Shown one piece after another: positions 9,101-15,514 of a DNA stretch of 47,579 bases. The position numbers and the translations under genes were made by a program. Below the pieces are notes generated by a model, which was given only the letters and a program-made list of their open reading frames with translations, was not told the origin of the DNA and made no database searches. The stretch is from the NCBI GenBank assembly GCA_028293125.1, contig JAQGPJ010000101.1:1-47579 (forward strand), written 5' to 3'. The first letter of the stretch is position 1, and each line of letters starts with the position of its first letter. This DNA comes from Verrucomicrobiales bacterium. Lineage in GTDB: Bacteria > Verrucomicrobiota > Verrucomicrobiia > Verrucomicrobiales > V1-33.

Positions 9101-10922
9101 GTGGTGCAAATGTGGTGATCTCAAAAGCCTGACTGATCCGATGGGGCGAACTACCACTTGGATGCACGACATCCAAGCTAGGATAGTAGGAAAACGGTTT
9201 GCCGATGGTTCTAGGATAATCTATCGGTTCGAGAATAGCACCAGCCGCCTGAACCAACGGATCGACGAAAAAGGTCAAGTGACCAACTACACATACCGCT
9301 CCGATAATTTGGCGAGCGGTATTACTTACTCGAATACTTCGATGGCAACGCCCGCTGTCACCCTTGCCTATGATCCGGATTATCCACGGTTGACTTCCAT
9401 GAGCGATGGCACCGGCACGACGCTGTTCAGCTTTCTGCCGATCACGGGAGGAGCCACGCTCGGAGCCGGGCAACTTGGGAGTGTGGATGGTCCTATGCCC
9501 AATGACACAATCACTTATTCTTACGATAAGCTTGGCCGGCGTATTTCGACCGCTGTAAATGGAGTATCTAAAACGCACGTGTTCGACGCTGCGGGACGAT
9601 TGATGAGCACTACTAACGTGCTTGGAACTTTCAACTACACATATGAGGGCGGATCATTTCGAAGAACGTCCCAATCTTACCCGAGCGGACAGGCCGCAGA
9701 ATTCAATTACGCAGCCGTTGATAAAGACAAATACCTTCAGAAGATTACCCACAAACGTGGAAATACTCCCATTTCCGAGTTCATCTATTCACGTAACGTA
9801 CCTACAGGACGTATCATTTCATGGTCACAGCAGACGGGCACGCAACCGCCTTCCATCTGGACCCTCACGTATGACGCAGTGGACCAACTCAACGCGGCCT
9901 CTGTCTCCACAGACGCTAATATCCTGAAAAAATTCAGTTACACCTATGATCCGGCCAGCAATCGCCTTACGGAGGAGGTTAACTCCGTTACTAGGAGAGC
10001 CTCTTATAACGCCCTCAATGAGCTATCAACATCGGACGACGGAACCACTCAGGCAGCCAATTTTCAGTGGGATGCCGAGAATAGGTTGGTCTCTGTCGTT
10101 TCGGGGAGCGAAAGAACTGAGTTTGCATATGATGGTTTCGGTCGCCGGGTCGGAATCCGCCACTTCGTCAACGGTTCCGAACTCTCGAACCGGCGATTTG
10201 TCTGGTGTGATGAAAACATTTGCGAGGAACGCTCTGCTGCGGGCGTCTTGATCAAGCGCTTCTTCGATGAAGGGGTGCAACTGACAGCACAAGCAACACC
10301 TGAGCTTTATTTCTATACGCGAGATCACTTGGACTCGATCCGTGAGATGACTGATGCCACTGGAAACGTTCGGGCGCGATTCTCCTATGACCCCTTCGGA
10401 CGGCAGACCCGCGTTTCGGGGGATTTGGACGCTGACTTTGGGTTCGCTGGTCTATTTTGGTCTCCAGAGGTAGGTCTCAATCTAGCGTTGTTTCGAGCTT
10501 ACGATCCCTCAATTGCACGTTGGCTGTCCCGCGATCCCTTACAGGATGCAGAGCGCCGCCAAGGACCAAATCTTTACGCTTATATTCAAAACGATCCTAT
10601 CAATTCAACTGACTCGTTGGGGCTATGTTGTGAGGACAAAATTGATGCACTTGAGAAAGCTTCTAATACACTAGGTGAATGCAGGTTGATGGTGGAAAAG
10701 GAAAATCCTGGAATTTCGCCTATAAGAAGCGTCGAGCTGTGCTCCGACAGATACAACGAGTTGATGGATGCCATCGACGCTTTAGTGGACTGCAGGCGCT
10801 TGGGATGCGTCGAACCGTCGTGCAAACCCAAGCCCAAACCCAAACCCAAACCCAAACCCAAACCCAAACCCAAGCCCAAGCCCAAGCCCAAGCCCCCTGA
10901 CATTCCAGATACGCGCGACTAG
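6105..10922 (+). CDS. Secreted C39-like peptidase / RHS-repeat protein
   Basis: The protein has 1605 residues. Residues 1-29 are a signal peptide. An Ala/Pro-rich stretch and a helical TPR-like region (about 120-250) follow. Residues about 255-370 form a C39-type papain-like peptidase domain with a plausible triad: Cys262 in FRCGPLAL, His333 in VGHYAAIV and Asp349 in LLEDPTF. A Gly/Pro linker (399-418) leads to the RHS shell with dozens of YD repeats (for example YDSNLRIAAVSD, YDAIGRIRTRTDE). The RHS-associated core is at 1428-1507, starting YDPFGR and ending NDPINSTDSLGL. After the core come 98 residues with seven cysteines (1508, 1509, 1526, 1546, 1563, 1568, 1573), twelve Lys-Pro pairs and PDIPDTRD. 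The usual DPxGL at the core end is DSLGL, which may alter self-cleavage (inference). The LamG gene follows 54 bases downstream. Confidence 0.85.
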   Translation: MKKAAVLRRWRFLQQVISALLFFPLAINGQQLRVADECGAPLPAAAPGAFSLPPRVIPAAAAVAAAGGQADAPPQKANRTVPAVDPPRAGLEFSQNPTAQEIFRARLFEEPLVPVGGVPSAAENAALAAALLGYAKRSGPDDFSSLNGFLEKHPGSPWRAALLTNLGLEYYNTAHYSLTMPAWSEAWRLGKDATEASGKAIADRAAGELAYMLARLGRMAELEALLKSVEGRVFNGPGSERISGARAGLWSMQNEPGISFRCGPLALHRIKLLTDPKNAGGELIHASASTQEGFSLPQVADLSQKLGINYQMAFRGEGAAIIMPCVVHWKVGHYAAIVRREGGRYLLEDPTFRNDVWITKDALQSEASGYFAVPPGDLPAGWRTVEAKEGASIRGKGTVPGPDPGGGGGGPGPPGPCPGMAVPSVDLLFVSLGLSDEPVGYSPPVGPSVRFLVRYNQRDAFQPANFTYSNFGAKWTFDWLSYIRDDPSNPGAGVQYYRMGGFIRNFTGFDPSTQSYAAQQLDQTKLTRTAPTGYEMASGDGSKLLFSQSDGSSGTSRKIFLKQIIDRFGNAVTLTYDSNLRIAAVSDAIGQVSTLSYELPGDIYKITKVTDPFGRSATFKYDASNRLSRITDVIGLTSEFLYEGDSDFINALVTPYGTTAFTKAESGTTRSLETLYPDGNRERVEFNQSQNLGIPNSDPPASVPAGMAARNEFLWYRNTYFWSKIASAAGYGDYTKAKVYHWLHSADFSSGARILESEKEPLEGRVWYDYTGQSSPIAAGTTNKPSHIGRVLDDGSTQLYSYEYNDFGNVTKMVDPVGRTFSYIYAANGQDLLETRMTRNGANELLSKTIYDSRHLPLTVTDAAGETTAYNYNSRGQMITESNAKNETTTSNYDANGYRTSLDGPLPDALDLNTWTYDAIGRIRTRTDESGYTLTFDHDALDRLTKITYPDGTYDQSTFTRLDLTVFRDRAGRTTSFEHDGVRNMRKRTDPLERITLFEWCKCGDLKSLTDPMGRTTTWMHDIQARIVGKRFADGSRIIYRFENSTSRLNQRIDEKGQVTNYTYRSDNLASGITYSNTSMATPAVTLAYDPDYPRLTSMSDGTGTTLFSFLPITGGATLGAGQLGSVDGPMPNDTITYSYDKLGRRISTAVNGVSKTHVFDAAGRLMSTTNVLGTFNYTYEGGSFRRTSQSYPSGQAAEFNYAAVDKDKYLQKITHKRGNTPISEFIYSRNVPTGRIISWSQQTGTQPPSIWTLTYDAVDQLNAASVSTDANILKKFSYTYDPASNRLTEEVNSVTRRASYNALNELSTSDDGTTQAANFQWDAENRLVSVVSGSERTEFAYDGFGRRVGIRHFVNGSELSNRRFVWCDENICEERSAAGVLIKRFFDEGVQLTAQATPELYFYTRDHLDSIREMTDATGNVRARFSYDPFGRQTRVSGDLDADFGFAGLFWSPEVGLNLALFRAYDPSIARWLSRDPLQDAERRQGPNLYAYIQNDPINSTDSLGLCCEDKIDALEKASNTLGECRLMVEKENPGISPIRSVELCSDRYNELMDAIDALVDCRRLGCVEPSCKPKPKPKPKPKPKPKPKPKPKPKPPDIPDTRD
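10824..10895 (+). repeat. Hexamer tandem repeat coding (Lys-Pro)12
   Basis: Twelve units of AAACCC/AAGCCC encode twelve Lys-Pro pairs at the C-terminus of the RHS protein (from residue 1574). Such tracts expand and contract by slippage in multiples of two residues without shifting frame. A basic, stiff polyproline-type tail could contact the cell wall or polyanions (inference). Confidence 0.9.
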
Positions 10923-10976
10923 GCTCAACGTTCGATTTGACCAAACACTTAGCTTTGAAAAGAGGGGAATGTAACT

Positions 10977-13900
10977 ATGCAATACAGTCGCATATACAGG
11001 AGCTTGGGGCTTAGTGTGGGATTTGGGTCTTTGGCGCTGCTATTAGGGTTGATGGTCGGGGCATCAGCCACGGTTCAGTATGCCTATGATGCCGACGGGA
11101 ACGTTGTAAGCCGGACAGCAGGTAGTGGCGGTCCGCCACAGATCATCGGGCAGCCTAGCAGCCAAGTTGTTGACCCGGGCGCTGGCGCGTCCTTGTCGGC
11201 GGTGGTTGCGAATGCGAGCGGGGTCACGTTCCAGTGGAGGTTCAAGGAAACAAATGTCCCGGGTGCGAGGGGCGACAGCTTGGTGCTGACGAATGTCTCA
11301 GCAGCCGACGAGGGTCAGTATTCGGTGGTGGTGACGAACAGCTTCGGCTCCGTGACGAGTGCTTCGGCAGCCTTAACGATCGACAGCGACGGAGACAGTC
11401 TGGCTGACTCATGGGAGCTCGCCGGTTTCGGCAGCCTGAGCCAGGCGGCCACGGGAGACTTCGACGGCGATGGCGTTTCCAACATTGACGAGTTTCTGCA
11501 GGGGACGGACCCGAACAACAATGCCTCGCTGCGGGTCCGCCTGAGTGTTGCGACCATGGGCAGCGGCACGGTGGAGTTCTCGCCCCTCCGCGAGAACTAC
11601 GCCATCGGCGAAACTGTCACGCTCACGGCGGTTCCCTTGGCGCCCTACAGCTTTGCGGGCTGGAGCGGCGCTCTCACCGGAGCTGTCAATCCCGGCACGC
11701 TCGTGCTGAACGGGCACACGAGTGCGACCGCCAATTTCGTGTATGTGCCCCCGCCGCCGGGGCTCCTGGCCTGGTTGCGCGGGGAGGCGGATGCAAGCGA
11801 TCTGATTGCCGGGCATCACGGTGCCTTCTACGCCGGGGACACCGTGGCTGCTCCGTCGGTCACGCCTTCGGGGCTGGCCGGGGGCGCGTTCAACTTCGAT
11901 GGCTCAAATTATATCCGCGTGCCGGACGCAAGTGAGCTGCAGCCGCCGCGCTACACGGTGGAAGCTTGGGTGTTTCCGGCGGTGCAGTCCGCCGCCCCAC
12001 AGACGATCATCGCGCGGGGCTCCGCCACGGCTGATCTGAAGGCGTGGTCGCTGAGCCTTGTGGATGGCAGGGCGCGCTTTGCCTCGCAGGACCTCGGGAA
12101 CCCGCCGGAGTTCATCCAGTCCTTTTCTACAATCCCGCTCAACCAGTGGACGCACTTGGCGGTAGCCTACGACGGGGATGTCCGCATCCTCTACGTAAAC
12201 GGCGCGGAGGAACAGCGCGCCGTGCGCCGCGGCCCGCCGGTCTATGATCCCGCTCCCGTGCCGATGACGATCGGGTCGGAATGGAGGGCGAACACAAGCG
12301 CGGACCGCTTCACGGGCCTCATCGATGAAGTGTCGCTCTACGGCCGGGCGCTGACGCCGGCGGAGATTGGCGCCGTCCTTGGCGCCGGACGGGGCGGCAA
12401 GTGCGTGACCCAGCCTTATTTCACCACGCCGGCGCAACTGCGGGATGGTGTCGCCGGGGAGAGCTACAGCGGGAGCATTGGGACGGCGATCGCCAGCTCC
12501 CCGGTCTCCTTCACCGTATCTGCGGATTCGCTGCCGCCCGGTCTGGCGCTTAGTGAATCGGGCGTGCTCAGCGGCGTGCCGGCGCATGCCGGTGACTACC
12601 GGTTCACGGTCGCGGTCAGGGATGGCGCGAACCGTTTCAATCAGCAGCTCTATTCCCTGCGCGTCGCCGAACGGATCGTGCCTCCCTTGGGCATGCTCGC
12701 GTGGTGGCGGGGGGAAGGCGACGGGAGCGGACTGGAAAGGGACTGGATCGCCGGCCACGACGGGACGTTTTACCGCGGCTCCACCGCGGCAGACCCCGCC
12801 TACATTCCCGAAGGCAAGGTCGGCAGTGGCTTTGACTTTGACGGATCGCTTCACGTGCGTGTGCCCGATTCCCTCGCGCTGCATCCGCCGGAGGTGACCG
12901 TGGAGGGGTGGGTTTATCCGACCTGGTATACGAGCACCCCCTATGGCATCGCGGGCCACGGGAGTGACTGGAACCTCTACCTGTATGACGGGCGGGTCAC
13001 CTTTGCAACCAATCACGGGTTCCCGCTGCAGGGCATCGGGATTTATTCTCCCAACCCGCTGCCACTCTATGAGTGGACGCACGTGGCGGGCACCTTTGAG
13101 AACGGGCAAAAGGTGTTATACATCAACGGCGCGCCGGTCGCCTCCGAGTCCGGCCGGCCTCCGCTGCTGTATGATCAGGGGGGAAACCCGGTGACGATCG
13201 GCTCTCTCGTTGGCCGCGTGGATGAAGTGAGTGTCTATGACCGTGCTTTAACTGAGCCCGAAGTGCTGGCGATTGCAAACGCCGGCGTGGCGGGAAAGTC
13301 CCTCTCCGGGCCGTTCACCATGGACCTCGGAACCGTGGCGGCCGGTCAGCCGTTCTCGTATGACTTCAGTTCCCTGAGCGGGAGGCCGCAGACCGCCGTC
13401 TTTGTGATTTCCGGCGCACTGCCGCCGGGCTTCGCCCTGACCTCCGGCGGCGTGCTGAGCGGAGCCGGTGCCGCGGGCGGCAGCTTTACCTTCACCGTGC
13501 GGGCGAAGGACGCCGGCGGGCTGATCCAGACGCGGATCTGCTCCCTCCGTGTTGTGTTAAGCGCGAGCCGTCCGCCGGGGCTGATCAGCTGGTGGCGTGC
13601 GGAGAATAATGCGCAGGATGCCATCGGCGGCAATCACGGGGTTGCGGCCGGTCCCTCAGGCTACCGGGCCGGCAAAGTCGGAAGCGCGTTCTCCCTGAAC
13701 GGCTTCAGTGATTCCATCCAAATTCCGGATGCCCCCTCCCTGCGCCCGGAATCCGTCACCCTTGAGGCATGGGTCATGATGACATCGCTCCCCGACATTC
13801 AGGTGATTTTTACCAAGCCCGTTGGTGGCGCCATCAGCAACTCCTGGGGCCTGTACTACTGGAATCGCGGTCTCCACGGCGGCATCGGCAATGCGGGCAC

Positions 13901-14600
13901 CTTCGCGGACCTCGGTGCTCCGTGGAACCCGGAACTCGGCCGCTGGTATCATGTGGCGTTTGCCTTTGACGCCGCCAGCCGGCAGCAGAGTCTTTACCTG
14001 GACGGCGTTCGCGCCGCGTCCGGTCCGGTGAGCATCGAGATGGCTTATGACACCCAGCCGGTGCTCCTCGGGCGCGACACGGAGCACGGGGAGGCGCGGT
14101 GGTTTGTGAGCGGAGCCGTTGACGAGCCGGCCATTTACAGCCGGGCGCTTGAGGATGCGGAGATTGCCGCCATCTTCGATGCCGGCCCCGCCGGCAAGGC
14201 CCTTCCGGGCTCCGGTGGGGGCGGCGATCTTGACGACCCCGACGGTGACGGGCTGGTAAACCTGGTGGAGTATGGCTTAAGCACCGACCCCGGAGCTTTC
14301 AGCACTCCGCCGGGCGTGACCGCCCGCTCCGGCCCGGACGGCTCCATGCTGATGGTGATCTCCCTGCTGCGCGACCCGGCAAAAACCGACATCACCCTTA
14401 CGGTGGAGGACAGCAGCGATCTTCTGAACTGGACTCCGGTTGCCTTGAGTGCAGGCGGCGGCCCGTTTGCCGGCACCGCGGGAATTGAGGGTGAGGTGCC
14501 CGGTGCCGCCGCCCGCAAAGTCACCATCATCGAGCCCGTGGCCCCCGCCCCCGCCGGGCAGGGGTCAAGGAGGTTTTTGCGCGTGAAAGTCTCCCGATGA
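10977..14600 (+). CDS. Giant secreted LamG-repeat surface protein
   Basis: The protein has 1207 residues. A good Shine-Dalgarno site (AGAGGGG, 10961-10967) sits in front of the ATG. Residues 1-31 are a signal peptide. The mature protein starts with a single YD-type motif (VQYAYDADGNVVSRTAG, 33-49). The next domains are an Ig-like domain (about 53-135), Asp-rich thrombospondin-type-3 calcium repeats (136-180, DSDGDSLADSWE and DFDGDGVSNIDEFL) and an InlB B-repeat-like domain (187-255, ending in SATANF). Three LamG/concanavalin domains follow (about 262-470, 571-770, 867-1070), each starting with 'LLAWLRGE', 'MLAWWRGE' or 'LISWWRAE'. They are separated by two putative-Ig modules ('LPPGLALSESGVLSG', 'LPPGFALTSGGVLSG'). 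A last DPDGDGLVNLVEYGLSTDP repeat (1087-1105) and a beta domain ending RRFLRVKVSR complete the protein. It is probably a cell-surface glycan or protein binder. It is co-directional with the RHS gene and may be its operon partner. Confidence 0.85.
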   Translation: MQYSRIYRSLGLSVGFGSLALLLGLMVGASATVQYAYDADGNVVSRTAGSGGPPQIIGQPSSQVVDPGAGASLSAVVANASGVTFQWRFKETNVPGARGDSLVLTNVSAADEGQYSVVVTNSFGSVTSASAALTIDSDGDSLADSWELAGFGSLSQAATGDFDGDGVSNIDEFLQGTDPNNNASLRVRLSVATMGSGTVEFSPLRENYAIGETVTLTAVPLAPYSFAGWSGALTGAVNPGTLVLNGHTSATANFVYVPPPPGLLAWLRGEADASDLIAGHHGAFYAGDTVAAPSVTPSGLAGGAFNFDGSNYIRVPDASELQPPRYTVEAWVFPAVQSAAPQTIIARGSATADLKAWSLSLVDGRARFASQDLGNPPEFIQSFSTIPLNQWTHLAVAYDGDVRILYVNGAEEQRAVRRGPPVYDPAPVPMTIGSEWRANTSADRFTGLIDEVSLYGRALTPAEIGAVLGAGRGGKCVTQPYFTTPAQLRDGVAGESYSGSIGTAIASSPVSFTVSADSLPPGLALSESGVLSGVPAHAGDYRFTVAVRDGANRFNQQLYSLRVAERIVPPLGMLAWWRGEGDGSGLERDWIAGHDGTFYRGSTAADPAYIPEGKVGSGFDFDGSLHVRVPDSLALHPPEVTVEGWVYPTWYTSTPYGIAGHGSDWNLYLYDGRVTFATNHGFPLQGIGIYSPNPLPLYEWTHVAGTFENGQKVLYINGAPVASESGRPPLLYDQGGNPVTIGSLVGRVDEVSVYDRALTEPEVLAIANAGVAGKSLSGPFTMDLGTVAAGQPFSYDFSSLSGRPQTAVFVISGALPPGFALTSGGVLSGAGAAGGSFTFTVRAKDAGGLIQTRICSLRVVLSASRPPGLISWWRAENNAQDAIGGNHGVAAGPSGYRAGKVGSAFSLNGFSDSIQIPDAPSLRPESVTLEAWVMMTSLPDIQVIFTKPVGGAISNSWGLYYWNRGLHGGIGNAGTFADLGAPWNPELGRWYHVAFAFDAASRQQSLYLDGVRAASGPVSIEMAYDTQPVLLGRDTEHGEARWFVSGAVDEPAIYSRALEDAEIAAIFDAGPAGKALPGSGGGGDLDDPDGDGLVNLVEYGLSTDPGAFSTPPGVTARSGPDGSMLMVISLLRDPAKTDITLTVEDSSDLLNWTPVALSAGGGPFAGTAGIEGEVPGAAARKVTIIEPVAPAPAGQGSRRFLRVKVSR

Positions 14601-14634
14601 GTAAGCGTCAAACCAAGTGCCCTGGTTGAAGGCA

Positions 14635-14688
14635 GTCATAGGCCCCCCTGGTTGTAGTGTAGCAGCCATGGCCGGCAGTGCCTATGAC
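14635..14688. repeat. Inverted repeat near the IS66 end
   Basis: GTCATAGGC (14635-14643) has an exact reverse complement at 14680-14688, with 36 bases between. It lies inside the proposed IS66 end, before or at the start of its first ORF. It could be a regulatory hairpin of the element. Confidence 0.45.
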
Positions 14689-14941
14689 ACAACTGATATC
14701 GATATCCTCAAAGTGGGACGTGATGGGGCCCGTGCGCACCAGCGCCCGGCAGCGCGAAGCTTTGATGGACGAATTTGAGCACAGAGGACTGAGCGGACCC
14801 AAACTCGCTGAAACGGATGGAGTGTGTTACCAGACCTTCGCCGGGTGGATGCAAAAGCGCACGGTGCCGGCGGGACGGGCCGGTCTGCCCGCGCAGCTGG
14901 ACGGCGTCCAGCTGAAGGTTGCATCAAAGCACCGGCTTTGA
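14678..14941 (+). pseudogene. IS66 TnpA-like accessory protein, truncated
   Basis: The ORF has 87 residues; the family-like part starts around the internal Met at 14723 (MGPVRTSARQREALMDEFEH). It is followed by RGLSGPKLAETDGVCYQTFA and GWMQKR, which matches the helix-turn-helix of IS66 TnpA-type proteins ('...LLDEFE.SGLSG.KFA...GVKYQTFASWVQKRR'). Those proteins normally continue further, whereas here the homology ends after WMQKR and the tail (LPAQLDGVQLKVASKHRL) appears to be a frame-shifted continuation. It is probably non-functional. Confidence 0.55.
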
Positions 14942-15070
14942 GCGGCTGGCGGAGTGGAGGAGACAGGTTTGGAATCAGTGGGCTTGGTTATGGCTTGGCA
15001 TGGATCGGAGTTTTGCTTTTTCCCTGTTCGCGAATCATGGTGGAGATCGCCTGCATGGTGGAGATCTCAT

Positions 15071-15283
15071 CAGGGCAGGGGATACGCCACGCAGGCGGCC
15101 CGCGCCCTCACGGATTACGCCTTGGGCCACCCGGACCTGCGCACGGTGCGGGCCTACACCCTTCCGGAACGGAACGCCTCCACGCGGATCCTGACCAAAT
15201 GCGGCTTTCAGAACACTGGAGAGGTCATCGATCCCGATGACGGCCCGGGGTGGCGCTGGGAAAGAGTGCGGGAGGCGGATTGA
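15071..15283 (+). pseudogene. GNAT acetyltransferase, C-terminal fragment
   Basis: About 70 residues match the acetyl-CoA binding half of RimJ/RimL-type GNAT N-acetyltransferases. QGRGYATQAARALTDYAL is the motif A loop and helix, then LRTVRAYTLPERNASTRILT and KCGFQNTGEV. The N-terminal half is missing: the frame upstream (MEETGLESVGLVMAWHGS...) is not GNAT-like and contains a run-on Trp/Ser stretch. The gene was probably truncated when the neighbouring IS66 material arrived or decayed (inference). Confidence 0.65.
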
Positions 15284-15430
15284 CAGGCCAGGCACCATGG
15301 CTTGGGGATCCACGCCTCCATGCATTCAGGATCAGGTTTGGGCAGGGGATCAGGAAAGCGTTTGGCAAGGACCCCGTGAAACCTCACCAAGAGACCGGCA
15401 CCCCGTTTCCCATCCAAGGACAAAAATCAA

Positions 15431-15464
15431 AAACTCCGCCGGTGTTTGAATACCGGCAGAGTTT
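15431..15464 (-). terminator. Rho-independent terminator of secA, probably bidirectional
   Basis: A 13-bp stem with a single C-A mismatch (arms 15431-15443 and 15452-15464, CGCCGGT core) and an eight-base loop. On the minus strand it is followed by a T-rich run (TTTTTGATTTTTG) and lies 51 bases after the secA stop. On the plus strand ATTTATTTT follows, so it could also stop transcripts arriving from the GNAT side. Confidence 0.85.
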
Positions 15465-15514
15465 ATTTATTTTAAATCAGAGTCAGGCCCGGGTCTCAGC
15501 ACAGCCGCGCGGTT

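Larger units (their letters stand above)
14601..14941 (+). mobile_element. IS66-family insertion sequence remnant
   Basis: Directly after the TGA of the LamG gene the sequence reads GTAAGCGTCAAACC. GTAAGCG is the typical terminal sequence of IS66-family elements. About 80 bases later an ORF resembling the small IS66 accessory protein begins. The TnpB and large TnpC genes are absent, and no second terminal repeat was found. The right boundary is therefore only the end of the ORF. Confidence 0.6.

Noticed and set aside
11904-13109. Long minus-strand open frame opposite the LamG gene
   Set aside because: Arg/Pro/Gly-rich shadow; the plus-strand frame has clear domains.
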